Shown here in pieces: positions 9,692 through 17,537 of a DNA stretch of 64,000 bases. The position numbers were made by a program, and so were the translations under genes. The stretch comes from Lutibacter oricola (GTDB lineage Bacteria; Bacteroidota; Bacteroidia; Flavobacteriales; Flavobacteriaceae), in NCBI RefSeq assembly GCF_900106565.1, contig NZ_FNNJ01000002.1, forward strand, positions 248,001 to 312,000, read 5' to 3'. Under the pieces are notes generated by a model. It did not search any database. It was given only the letters and a program-made list of their open reading frames with translations, and was not told where the DNA came from. The stretch's first letter is position 1; every line of letters begins with the position of its first letter.

Positions 9692-11184
9692 CGGGGAGTT
9701 TTTATTTCCAAAAGCCTGAAGGGCTTATGTTTGCTAAGGATAAGGGCAAACAGTTCATTCAAAAAAGCGGTTCGATACTTATTTTTTAAAAAAATGAGTT
9801 TTTCAGGAAATATCGAACCAACAATCTTCTTTTTAATGTTTGCAGGTGAGCTTTTATAGAGCTTATCGATACCGTGTAAAAAGGAGATGCCTAGTTTTAA
9901 ATATTTGTCTATGTTTTTATCTATAGAGTTAAGTGATTCAGATTCAGCTTGTAAGTCGTTTATTTTTAGTTGAGTTTTACCCTTCATTGCATTAAACGTA
10001 TTAGCATCAATGAGGTCGTCAAAAAATTTATTTTCAATAGATTCCATTCGAGTTCTAAGATTGGTAATTTCCTTTTTAATTTGGCGAAGCCTTAATTTCC
10101 TGTCTTTTTGCTCTCCTAGAAAAGTTTCGTTAAGAATTTGTTTGTATAGAATTAACGCATCTTCTTTGACAACAAATTCTTTTAACAAATTTTCAAAAAT
10201 AGCATTGGCATCTTCAGCTCTAAAACGTTCTTTGCATTTAGGTTGGCAGTGATAATAGAAATGACGAACACCATTTCTACCCCTAGAAGCACTTCCTGTT
10301 AATGCTCTTCCACACTTAGCACATTGTAAAAAACCTCTCAGTGGTAAATACTCATCAATTTCAGAAAACTTGTGAATAGGCTTTTTAACCTTATCCGCAA
10401 AGACACGCTGAACAGTATTGAATGTTTTATCATCTATTATTGAAGGGTGAAGCCCCTGTACGATTACTGCATCTTCTTTTTTCCATTCTTTGATGGCTAT
10501 TTTACCGCAGTAAACAGGGTTCTTTAGAAGGTTCAGCATACTCTGTTTGGTAAATTTCAATCCGCGATGGTAATATTTTTTACGAATTTCTTCGGAAGAT
10601 AAAACGCCTTTAGCATAATCAGTAAAAGCACGTCTAATGATGGGTGCTAAGTCACTTTTAATAGCGAGCGTAGACTTCCCTTCTTCATTGCGAACGTTTT
10701 TATAACCAAAAGGAGCAATTCCTACAAAGCAACCTTCTTTCATTGCTCGTCTTAAACCTTCTTTGGTGCGAATACTATTTTTATCATTTTCAACCTCAGG
10801 AATTACCAAATAGACAGCAAGCATAACTTTTGAATCAGGTTGGGATAAATCTAAGGGTTGTTCAATGGCGTTGACCTCAATTCCTAAGTTTCTAAATTCA
10901 CGAATTACACGATAGGCTTCTTCCTGGTTTCTACTAAAGCGATCCCATCTAGTAAAGAGTAAAAAATCAATTGACTTTCGATTTGCTTTTACATAAGAGA
11001 ATAATTCATTGAAAGCAGGTCGGTTAAAATTCTTAGCAGAAAAATCTTCCTTATAATGTCTAAGAATATTGATACCTTTATGCTGACAATATAACTTAAG
11101 AACATTTTTTTGATGCGGTAAACTAAAACCTTTATTAGCTTGTTCATCAGTTGAAACTCTAGTATATATTAAGGCGTTTTGCAT
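9622..11184 (-). CDS. Large serine recombinase / integrase (left end)
   Basis: A 520-residue large serine recombinase. The resolvase domain starts at the N-terminus with nucleophile Ser11 in IYTRVSTDEQ, followed by DFLLFTRWDRFSRNQEEAYR. The recombinase domain follows (EGLRRAMKEGCFVGIAPFGY). A zinc ribbon (CAKCGRALTG … YYHCQPKC) comes next, then a coiled coil of about 80 residues and a C-terminal tail. It catalyses strand exchange between attP and attB through a Ser-DNA link. The last 17 or so codons (9624-9674) lie beyond the element edge in host DNA, so the present C-terminus is a hybrid. Translation is probably coupled to the small ORF upstream, which overlaps it by 16 bases. Confidence 0.93.
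   Translation of the reverse strand: MQNALIYTRVSTDEQANKGFSLPHQKNVLKLYCQHKGINILRHYKEDFSAKNFNRPAFNELFSYVKANRKSIDFLLFTRWDRFSRNQEEAYRVIREFRNLGIEVNAIEQPLDLSQPDSKVMLAVYLVIPEVENDKNSIRTKEGLRRAMKEGCFVGIAPFGYKNVRNEEGKSTLAIKSDLAPIIRRAFTDYAKGVLSSEEIRKKYYHRGLKFTKQSMLNLLKNPVYCGKIAIKEWKKEDAVIVQGLHPSIIDDKTFNTVQRVFADKVKKPIHKFSEIDEYLPLRGFLQCAKCGRALTGSASRGRNGVRHFYYHCQPKCKERFRAEDANAIFENLLKEFVVKEDALILYKQILNETFLGEQKDRKLRLRQIKKEITNLRTRMESIENKFFDDLIDANTFNAMKGKTQLKINDLQAESESLNSIDKNIDKYLKLGISFLHGIDKLYKSSPANIKKKIVGSIFPEKLIFLKNKYRTAFLNELFALILSKHKPFRLLEIKTPRQNDGESKKAPFCGFTFDTYNHM
9673..9674. other. Left attachment junction (attL) of the 42.65-kb element
   Basis: The host reading frame is recognisable to about 9674 and resumes at about 52329. 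An AG dinucleotide at 9673-9674 and again at 52328-52329 gives a join that restores an open, in-frame propeller (…AFL-GGG-YLSKL…). A 2-bp overlap is what a large serine recombinase leaves. The exact core is inferred. Confidence 0.5.
9675..9706 (+). terminator. Terminator at the very left edge of the element
   Basis: An 11-bp perfect stem, ACTCCCCGTCA (9675-9685) with TGACGGGGAGT (9689-9699), has a 3-base loop and is followed by TTTTTATTT. The U-tract exists only for rightward transcription, so it would stop transcripts arriving from the interrupted host gene. It starts exactly at the inferred first base of the element. Confidence 0.75.
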
Positions 11185-11297
11185 AAGGACAATAAATAGC
11201 GTTCATATTCAATTATAGCAAAAAACAATAATTGAGAACGAGCTTTAGTTAAAGCTTCATTATCAACAAGAGATGTATGTTTTTTGTTTGTTGGCAT
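11169..11297 (-). CDS. Small ORF (42 aa) preceding the left serine recombinase
   Basis: The frame starts at the ATG at 11297, overlaps the recombinase start and is 42 residues long. Its core EALTKARSQLLFFAIIEYE aligns without gaps with EANQEAYRLFSFFAIIIEH in the small ORF before the second recombinase (29343-29519): both have EAxxxA, then FFAII. A TATATTTG -7 box at 11306-11313 ends about 8 bases from the ATG, so the transcript would be nearly leaderless. Function unknown; a recombination-accessory or translation-coupling role is an inference from the repeated pairing. Confidence 0.6.
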   Translation of the reverse strand: MPTNKKHTSLVDNEALTKARSQLLFFAIIEYERYLLSLCKTP

Positions 11298-11305
11298 AAT
11301 TAATT

Positions 11306-11313
11306 CAAATATA
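11306..11313 (-). promoter_or_regulatory. -7 box of the recombinase unit
   Basis: TATATTTG on the minus strand matches TAnnTTTG. It lies immediately upstream of the small ORF ATG. No clear -33 box was seen. Confidence 0.4.
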
Positions 11314-11377
11314 TGCTTTATAAGTAATAAAAACAAATAAAAAAGAACATAATTAACAAAGGTGTGAAGAATAGTTT

Positions 11378-11385
11378 TATATTTG
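11378..11385 (+). promoter_or_regulatory. -7 box of the XRE regulator gene
   Basis: TATATTTG on the plus strand, 20 bases before the ATG of the regulator. The two divergent boxes are about 65 bases apart, so one regulator could control both directions. Confidence 0.45.
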
Positions 11386-11405
11386 GATAAATAAAGAGTA
11401 CAACT

Positions 11406-11795
11406 ATGACAGAACTGCATAAAATATTTTGTGGAAATATAAAGCGTTTAAGAGGTTTAAAAAGTATCTCGCAAGTCGAATTAGCTGATAGGATGCAAAT
11501 ACGACAAACAACGCTTAGCAGACTTGAAAATGGTAAAACAGAGCCAGGAATAGGAACGATGGAGAAAGTGGCATTGGCGTTAGAAGTACCAATATTTGAT
11601 TTATTTGTAAATCCAAACATTGAAGCATTAGCAATTAACGAAAAGCTATTAAAATTAACTTCACTCAATAGTTATGATCAGAAATTATTGGAAGCTATTA
11701 TTGATAATTTCTTAGAGAAGCAAAGATTAGAAGAGCAGCTTCAATTAAAAATGAATAAGAGATTAGATGAATTGAAAGAAGTTAGGCATAAGTAA
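11406..11795 (+). CDS. XRE-family (Cro/CI-like) regulator
   Basis: A 129-residue protein with an N-terminal HTH_3 domain (SQVELADRMQIRQTTLSRLE, then NGKTEPGIGTMEKVALALEV) and a C-terminal helical, Glu/Lys/Leu-rich tail likely to dimerise. It is divergent from the recombinase unit, the usual place for the repressor that controls excision of an integrated element. Confidence 0.88.
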   Translation: MTELHKIFCGNIKRLRGLKSISQVELADRMQIRQTTLSRLENGKTEPGIGTMEKVALALEVPIFDLFVNPNIEALAINEKLLKLTSLNSYDQKLLEAIIDNFLEKQRLEEQLQLKMNKRLDELKEVRHK

Positions 11796-11883
11796 AAACA
11801 TTTATTTTAATAACCGAATCTTTTTATTAGAAAGTAGGATTTATCTTTTCTTTATATCAGACAATTAGATATTGACTTTGAAT

Positions 11884-13677
11884 TTACACATTCTTAGGTA
11901 TTACTCCTAAAAACATGTTTTGCTCTGTTCCTGGGAAGTTAGGAATCCATTCAGTGTCACCACCTCTTGAATTATAGTGATATTCAGTAGTTGAAAAAAT
12001 TATTTGAGCTCTTTTTTTAGTTACAATGGTTTTAAGTTTATTTATAAAAGCTGCAAAATGTTCTGTTTCTATGTCATGTTGCTTTGGAGTGTCAAATATT
12101 AAGAACTCGAAGGCAGATAATTCTGAAGATATATAGATGTCAAAAAAAGCAGCTTTAATAGCTAATATAACCCGTAGTAAAGTACTCCCGCTTAATTGAG
12201 ATAATTTTTCAGTTCCAAATAAAATATTAAAGTCTGAATCAATAGTAATGTTATTTGATATATTTTTTGTGCTTAAAACATCTAGCCACTCTCTCAATTG
12301 TTTCTTAAAATCTGTCCTGAACTTTAAATGTTTTAAATCAACAGTAGTATTTCTATCATCTAAAGAAGCGATGGCATTATGCAATTGCTCTCTTTTATCT
12401 AAAAATCTGCTATATTTTCGTTCTTCTAACTCTAATCTTTTTACTATTTCTTTTTCTTTTTGGAGGTCAATAATTGACCTGGTTAATTCACTAATTGTAT
12501 TCACTAGATTCTGAGTTGAGCCTGCAGATTGCTCATCAGATAGGTTAATTTTTAGCTTTCTTATTTCACCTTTGAGCTTATCAAAATTTAAACGAAACTC
12601 TTCAAGACGCTCTTCTTGATAAATAAGGTTCCTATCTAAATCTTTAATTTGATCTTTCAGGTATAATAGGTTTTTACCATAAGATTTAGAGCTACTTAAA
12701 AAAAGTTGGCAACCTTTATTACTACATATTTCATTAAAGGAGGTAAAGATGCGTTTAGCCTCCTCGTTCAAGGAAAGAGTATTTATTTCAATTTCAATTT
12801 CTTCTTTAATTTTACTAAAACCACTAATTCTTTCCTCTAAGTCTTTAATTCTAGAATTGACCTTATTTTTTTCTGATAAATTTTCATTAATTAAAGTTTG
12901 AATTGCCGATTTAGAACTATAAGATGTATCTTGATTTGAATTAAGCTCATCTAATCTATCTTTCAATTTTTGAAGGCGATCTTCTATATCTATACTGGAA
13001 AGCAAAGACCCTTTTCTTTGAAGCATTAAAGTTTCAATAAATTTCTCTGTGCTTACAATTTCTGAATCAACTGAATTTAGTTCATTTTTGTTTTCTATTA
13101 GGTGCTTCTTTTTTTCATAAGAATTTTTTGCGGCTACACCTATAGACATACGAACCATTTCAGCGTATTGATCTTTTATAAAGTTAGACTGAGATTTATA
13201 CGCACTAGTATAACCAAGATCTTGATCTACGTAAAATAAAGGTAGAAATGTAGATATATATGGGTAAGTAGGCATGTTTTTTACCGATGTGAGAGCAGCT
13301 GTTGATAGCCCTAATAAATTTAAAAGGTATAGAGAAAAATCTTTTTCATTATAAAAGCTATTAATATCATTTGTTTCACCATCTATACTCTTTTCAGAAA
13401 TCTGACACTCAATATTGAAGCTTGAAGATAATTCTCGTTTAAAAACTATAATTTTTTCTTTGTGAGAAGCTTTTAATAAAATGGATTTACAATTTCTTTG
13501 AATATCATCACGATATCTTACCGGATATCCCATTGCATATGCTATTGAATGGATTACGGGTGTTTTCCCACATCCATTAGGACCATAAAGCTGAGTTATA
13601 TCATCTCCAAATGTTAGTAATTCTGATTCCCATCCGTCTACTTCAACAGGCTCTATTTTTAATTCTAGAAGTTTCAT
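11884..13677 (-). CDS. lmuB: SMC-like ATPase of a Lamassu/ABC-3C defence system
   Basis: A 597-residue ABC ATPase split by a long coiled coil. Walker A is YGPNGCGKTP (residues 31-40), the ABC signature is LSQLSGSTLLRVILA, and Walker B is FEFLIFDTPK (Asp near 529), followed by QIIFSTTEYHYNS. A CSNKGC pair sits between two coiled-coil arms, in the place of a hinge or zinc hook. Last gene of a three-gene operon; its ATG overlaps the stop of the middle gene (ATGA). In Lamassu systems this subunit senses DNA ends or structures and releases the effector. The family call rests on architecture and gene order; the exact subtype is not proven. Confidence 0.82.
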   Translation of the reverse strand: MKLLELKIEPVEVDGWESELLTFGDDITQLYGPNGCGKTPVIHSIAYAMGYPVRYRDDIQRNCKSILLKASHKEKIIVFKRELSSSFNIECQISEKSIDGETNDINSFYNEKDFSLYLLNLLGLSTAALTSVKNMPTYPYISTFLPLFYVDQDLGYTSAYKSQSNFIKDQYAEMVRMSIGVAAKNSYEKKKHLIENKNELNSVDSEIVSTEKFIETLMLQRKGSLLSSIDIEDRLQKLKDRLDELNSNQDTSYSSKSAIQTLINENLSEKNKVNSRIKDLEERISGFSKIKEEIEIEINTLSLNEEAKRIFTSFNEICSNKGCQLFLSSSKSYGKNLLYLKDQIKDLDRNLIYQEERLEEFRLNFDKLKGEIRKLKINLSDEQSAGSTQNLVNTISELTRSIIDLQKEKEIVKRLELEERKYSRFLDKREQLHNAIASLDDRNTTVDLKHLKFRTDFKKQLREWLDVLSTKNISNNITIDSDFNILFGTEKLSQLSGSTLLRVILAIKAAFFDIYISSELSAFEFLIFDTPKQHDIETEHFAAFINKLKTIVTKKRAQIIFSTTEYHYNSRGGDTEWIPNFPGTEQNMFLGVIPKNV

Positions 13678-14153
13678 GCTATTCCTATTGATATTTGTTT
13701 CTCTACTCTAATATTTCTATACTTTCTTTCAATTAACTGTAGGTTATATCCTAAATCAGTATTACCATCTATTGCTTTAGTGATTACTTTTTTCCCCATT
13801 TTAGTAATTTTTATTTTTGGATCTTGAACATCAACCATAACCAAACCGGCTGCCTCAAGGAAGGTTAGAGCTTTAACAGTTCTCATTCTTAAATTTGCAG
13901 ACCAACCCAAATATTGAGAAGAGCCTTTAAATCCTTTAAAAGTTCTTTCAAAACACTCTCCAACCAACTGTCCGAGCTCTTCACTTTTTGGCTTACTTCT
14001 ATCTTTTGAAAGTAATAAAATAGTCATTGCTAATAAAGGTAAATGAAAAAGAGCTTCATTACTTAATTTATGTGAAATAGAAATATTTGGATTATCAAGC
14101 TCAATTGATACCCCTCTTTTTTTGGCTTCATTAAAAAAATCATTATAATTCAT
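13674..14153 (-). CDS. lmuC: Middle component of the Lamassu/ABC-3C system
   Basis: A 159-residue protein with no catalytic motif. It is alpha-helical with a winged-helix-like segment near the end (LTFLEAAGLVMVDVQDPKIK, then ITKMGKKVITKA). It lies between the nuclease effector and the SMC-like ATPase, joined to both by 4-base ATGA overlaps. This size and position match the ABC-three-component middle subunit (LmuC), a scaffold between the ATPase and the effector. Identification is mainly by context. Confidence 0.7.
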   Translation of the reverse strand: MNYNDFFNEAKKRGVSIELDNPNISISHKLSNEALFHLPLLAMTILLLSKDRSKPKSEELGQLVGECFERTFKGFKGSSQYLGWSANLRMRTVKALTFLEAAGLVMVDVQDPKIKITKMGKKVITKAIDGNTDLGYNLQLIERKYRNIRVEKQISIGIA

Positions 14154-15334
14154 TGTGACTCATTTCTTACAATTACAGAAAATACTCCTCCTAACAAAAG
14201 CTCTACTGTTAGAGTATTTGAAATTTTCTTAAGTTCATTATTTAAACCTTCTACTTTTTCTTTAATAACAAAAATTGACTGATTATTAATCGACCATTCT
14301 TTTGCAATTAAACTTATATTTTCCATTATGAAATTTAAATCAAATTCTGGAATATTGTGTCGTTTTTCTCTATACCAAATATCCCAATTGACTTTGCATT
14401 TTGATGCAAACTCAATCATCGTATCACTAGCTCCTCCTTGCTTTAATAATCTTTGAATTATTGAGGCGTTTTTAATTGCTTGACTATCACCTCCTTTGTG
14501 TAAATGATTATATGCCCCTTTAGATATGCTAAGAATATCTAACATATCTTCCAGACAAATACCAGCAATTTCATCCAGATCAGATTCCTTACAATTTTCT
14601 AAAAGCTTGGAAAATGATTTTTTTTCTACCAATGAAACAAGGTTATTAATTATTTCTTCACTTTCAATTTTTTTCAAATCGATTTCACTGTATTTAAAAA
14701 TAGTATCTCTAGCTATGGCATAGAAATTTTCATCTGAGGGAAGTAAGTATGATTTATTAGGCTCAAGCTGAAGTTTTTTTATAGCTTTTATAACATTAAC
14801 ATCATCTAGAGGAGATTCCTTTGAGAAAGCAGAATTGAATTTTTCTAGCAATGATGCAAAATGTCTATTTTCATAATCACAATCAATACAGGCTTTCATA
14901 CATGCTTCTACATCGTCATCAAAATGTATATTTGTAAGAAATACAACCTTACCACAAGAGTTATTAAACTTAACAGTATGTATTAATAGTTTACCAGCGA
15001 AGCTATTTTCTATTTTATCAATTGAAGTTTGATTCTTTTTTTTGTATAGACCAAATATTTCATTGACACTCCATTGATGGTTCAGTTTATTTTTTGTTTT
15101 TACTTGATAAAAGTTATAAATCTGTTGCCCATTTACATTTAGGCGAGTTACAAAATCATCTTGATAATCACAATAAACTCTATCAAGATCTCCCCCATCT
15201 AACAAAGCGAGACATTCATAAGCCGCACCTCTAAATTGTCCTTGATATCTAGCAATAACATCCCTTCCAACAACCTCTCTTGGAACTACTTCATGTAATT
15301 TTGGTCTTTCAATAGTGTTTTTATCCTCAGACAT
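14150..15334 (-). CDS. lmuA: DUF4297 (Cap4-like nuclease) effector of the Lamassu/ABC-3C system
   Basis: A 394-residue protein. The N-terminal DUF4297 domain starts at RGAAYECLALLDGG and carries a restriction-endonuclease-like core: YCDYQDDFVTR (Asp59/60) and NFYQVKTKNK (Gln77-x-Lys79), the D…QxK arrangement of Cap4 nucleases. The C-terminal half is helical and probably binds the partner subunits. First gene of the operon. By analogy with Lamassu, the nuclease cuts DNA when the ATPase detects phage. No promoter with a clear TAnnTTTG box was found in the 311 bases upstream. Confidence 0.82.
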   Translation of the reverse strand: MSEDKNTIERPKLHEVVPREVVGRDVIARYQGQFRGAAYECLALLDGGDLDRVYCDYQDDFVTRLNVNGQQIYNFYQVKTKNKLNHQWSVNEIFGLYKKKNQTSIDKIENSFAGKLLIHTVKFNNSCGKVVFLTNIHFDDDVEACMKACIDCDYENRHFASLLEKFNSAFSKESPLDDVNVIKAIKKLQLEPNKSYLLPSDENFYAIARDTIFKYSEIDLKKIESEEIINNLVSLVEKKSFSKLLENCKESDLDEIAGICLEDMLDILSISKGAYNHLHKGGDSQAIKNASIIQRLLKQGGASDTMIEFASKCKVNWDIWYREKRHNIPEFDLNFIMENISLIAKEWSINNQSIFVIKEKVEGLNNELKKISNTLTVELLLGGVFSVIVRNESQ

Positions 15335-15646
15335 ATATCCGTAATACAGTACATTAGTTTTATAATTTCAAGTGTTTTAATACTTGTTGGAATTCAAAAA
15401 AAACTTGATTGTATAAGTGCAATTTTTTGTCTAAAATAAGAAATAAATTAAATAATGAAACGTGATTTTTCATAAATTATTATGATAGTATCTTTTAAAG
15501 ATGTAATCTCATCTTGGTTTGATGGACTTTTGATTCAAAAAATAATGTTGCCTTTTCTTTATAATAAACCCTATGTTGATACAGCTGTTTTCACATGAAA
15601 AATTTTATCCATCAACTGTCATATTCTCCTTGAAATATATTTAATT
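15335..15646. other. Gene-free stretch between two defence genes
   Basis: About 310 AT-rich bases upstream of the Lamassu operon and downstream of the nuclease-like gene. I see no ORF of note, no clear terminator and no convincing promoter box. Confidence 0.5.
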
Positions 15647-16363
15647 CTATTGATTCAAATTAAATTTCTTTATTTTTCCCAATATTAAATCAGATGCTTT
15701 TTCAAAGAGATTTTCTTTTTTAATTTCTAGGAGCCATTTGATAAGTGTTTTTTGATTTGAATAATCTTGCATTCCTTTTAAATGTTTAATCTGGAAATCA
15801 TTGTAAAATCTTGTTTCAAGTATTGAAAATTTCTGATTTATTTTTTCAAGTGTAGAAATTGAAATTAAGCGTGTGATATTTTCTTGTTTAATTACATTTT
15901 CATAGATTTCAAGAAAAACGATTGCATTTCTAGAGTCTTCTGCAAACTCAACCAATGATCTCCATATCCAATCCCAAGACATCTGTCTTCCTTTGGTTTT
16001 CGTTTTTCTTAAAAATTTTGATACATAAGTTTTTTTAGAAGTTGTCCCTTTAGCTTCACAAACAATATAATTTCCATTTTTAAATGCTATACAGTCAATA
16101 CCTGTAATTGAAGACCCTAAATCGTTACTATAAATAATTCTCAATTTAGGGTCTTTTTTTAGTTCTCGGAATAATCCAGCAACTCCAGCAAGCTCTTTAG
16201 AGTCATATAATTTTTTCCCATCCTTTGTTTCCCATTTTGAATTTGTTGTTTCTTTTGGGATTGGGATAATTAAATCTTCTATACTGTAGATAAAGTCTTG
16301 ATTATTATTGATTAAAATTTTATTAACATAGGCAACTTTAATTATTTCAAGAAGTAAATTCAT
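15647..16363 (-). CDS. PD-(D/E)XK nuclease-like protein, orphan
   Basis: A 238-residue protein. The central motif GSSITGIDCIAFKNGNYIVC followed by EAKGTTSK has the D-(about 12)-ExK pattern of PD-(D/E)XK nucleases (Asp near 111, Glu and Lys near 124 and 126). A later KGRQMSWDWIWRSL motif resembles the Gln-Met-Ser helix seen after the core in many toxin-type nucleases of this fold. No immunity gene lies beside it on the same strand. It sits alone between the Lamassu operon and the mobilisation module, so a solo defence or restriction role is possible. Function inferred from motif only. Confidence 0.55.
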   Translation of the reverse strand: MNLLLEIIKVAYVNKILINNNQDFIYSIEDLIIPIPKETTNSKWETKDGKKLYDSKELAGVAGLFRELKKDPKLRIIYSNDLGSSITGIDCIAFKNGNYIVCEAKGTTSKKTYVSKFLRKTKTKGRQMSWDWIWRSLVEFAEDSRNAIVFLEIYENVIKQENITRLISISTLEKINQKFSILETRFYNDFQIKHLKGMQDYSNQKTLIKWLLEIKKENLFEKASDLILGKIKKFNLNQ

Positions 16364-16481
16364 GATTTTTTATTTTTAGAGTTAATATATAAAAAAATGC
16401 CCTAAGTCCCTTACCATTTGCTTTTAAGACATTTTAATTGCTCACGATATCTCAAGTCGTTATACTTTTAAGACATCGAGG

Positions 16482-16525
16482 CAAGATTGCGTTTTATCAG
16501 ATAAACTGTATAAAACGCGATCTTG
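16482..16525. repeat. 16-bp inverted repeat, candidate oriT
   Basis: CAAGATTGCGTTTTAT (16482-16497) pairs with ATAAAACGCGATCTTG (16510-16525) with one mismatch around a 12-base loop. It has no U-tract and is next to the relaxase gene. The surrounding 16400-16560 region is the most GC-rich non-coding DNA in this part. An inverted repeat beside the nic site is typical of oriT for MobA/VirD2 relaxases. Confidence 0.45.
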
Positions 16526-16565
16526 GCAAGGGAGTTCCCTTTGCATTCCCCTTAAACGATCAACA

Positions 16566-16594
16566 AAAAAAGAGTGACTAACTAGCCACTCTTT
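16566..16594. terminator. Terminator of the mobilisation operon
   Basis: AAAAGAGTG and CACTCTTTT pair around an 11-base, partly self-complementary loop. It lies 22 bases past the relaxase C-terminal stop on the minus strand, with U-tracts in both directions. Confidence 0.7.
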
Positions 16595-16615
16595 TCATTA
16601 TAAAATAAGATGATT

Positions 16616-16966
16616 TTAACGTTCCAATCCCAAATCTTTATTTTTGGATCTTCTATTATGTAATTGTTTTAATTCTTTGAGTCTAGGATTATGTTTTTGA
16701 AGAATTTCATTTTCTAAATTAGCAATTCGTTGATTAGAAAATCCGAGCGTTTTAAGACGGTACTTTTTTTGATTGTTGATAATACCAACGACTTGACCAT
16801 CTCGAAGATACGGTTGTAATCCTTTTTTTTCAATACGCTGGTAAAAATCTTGAGAAGATTTGGCATTGCTAAAAACTTCGGCTAGTTGCAATTGCAATAG
16901 TTGTTTTTTACTTCTTTGGCCTCTTAAATTAATTTGATATTCAGCATCTATGAGAAGTGACAGTTC
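16616..16966 (-). pseudogene. Relaxase C-terminal part, out of frame with the N-terminal part
   Basis: This frame continues the relaxase directly after the A10 run at 16967-16976: ELSLLIDAEYQINLRGQRSK, then QLAEVFSNAKSSQDFYQRIE and a basic C-terminus ending at 16616. The phrase INLRGQRSKKQLL and the later DGQVVGIINNQKKYRLKTLG are usual for the C-terminal part of Bacteroidota MobA-type relaxases. An internal ATG at 16897 could start a separate 93-residue product, but the frame is open upstream to the A run, which argues for one broken gene. Confidence 0.7.
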
Positions 16967-17537
16967 TTTTTTTTTTATCGTGATTCACTTTACTATGAAT
17001 CAACCCTAAATTCTTTTCTTGCCAATTTTCAAGTGATACTTTGACATTTTTAAAATCATTTCTAGATAGCCGTACTGTTTTGCCAGTTTCAAATTCTACA
17101 GCTGAAATTACATTGTGAATATGTAAATGTTCTTTATCAGAATGTAGTGCGGACACCATTAATGAATTTTTACTTCGAATTTTAGCATAGTATCGAGCTA
17201 ATTTTTTCAAATTTTTAGAATTAAGTTTATCAGTGTCCAGTTTATTAAAGCTAATAATTTCGTGATAGATGCGATTTGCATTTTTACGTTTAATACGTCG
17301 CTTTTCATTGTTCTGTTCAAATTGAGTAAACATATTTTCTACACGATTTTCAAGTACATCTAGAGAGCGTTCTAAAATCCCTTCTGATTTTCCTATTAAA
17401 GCTTCAAAGGGCCTGTCTCCACGAATGAAGCGTGTCAATACAAAATCATTTGATTGAAGATTGGTTCCAGATATAATATAGCGGAGCACATTTTTCATTC
17501 CTCGTTTACTTTTAACTGCTTTGCTTTTTAAAATCAT
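16941..17537 (-). CDS. Relaxase / mobilisation nuclease, N-terminal catalytic part (frameshifted)
   Basis: A 198-residue product with the MobA/VirD2 relaxase fold. A basic N-terminus (SKRGMKNVLRYIISG) leads to the metal-binding triad region SALHSDKEHLHIHNVISAVE. A short foreign tail (KRTVTSHRC) follows an A10 run at 16967-16976 and then a stop. Removing one A restores a frame that continues to 16616, for a full protein of about 305 residues. A relaxase nicks oriT and carries the strand to the recipient. The catalytic part is complete, so a truncated enzyme may still nick. The upstream accessory gene overlaps it by 26 bases. Confidence 0.82.
   Translation of the reverse strand: MILKSKAVKSKRGMKNVLRYIISGTNLQSNDFVLTRFIRGDRPFEALIGKSEGILERSLDVLENRVENMFTQFEQNNEKRRIKRKNANRIYHEIISFNKLDTDKLNSKNLKKLARYYAKIRSKNSLMVSALHSDKEHLHIHNVISAVEFETGKTVRLSRNDFKNVKVSLENWQEKNLGLIHSKVNHDKKKRTVTSHRC

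Noticed and set aside
16616..16897. A separate 93-aa gene after the relaxase
   Set aside because: Its frame is open upstream to the A10 run and continues the relaxase sequence, so it is better read as the relaxase C-terminus.
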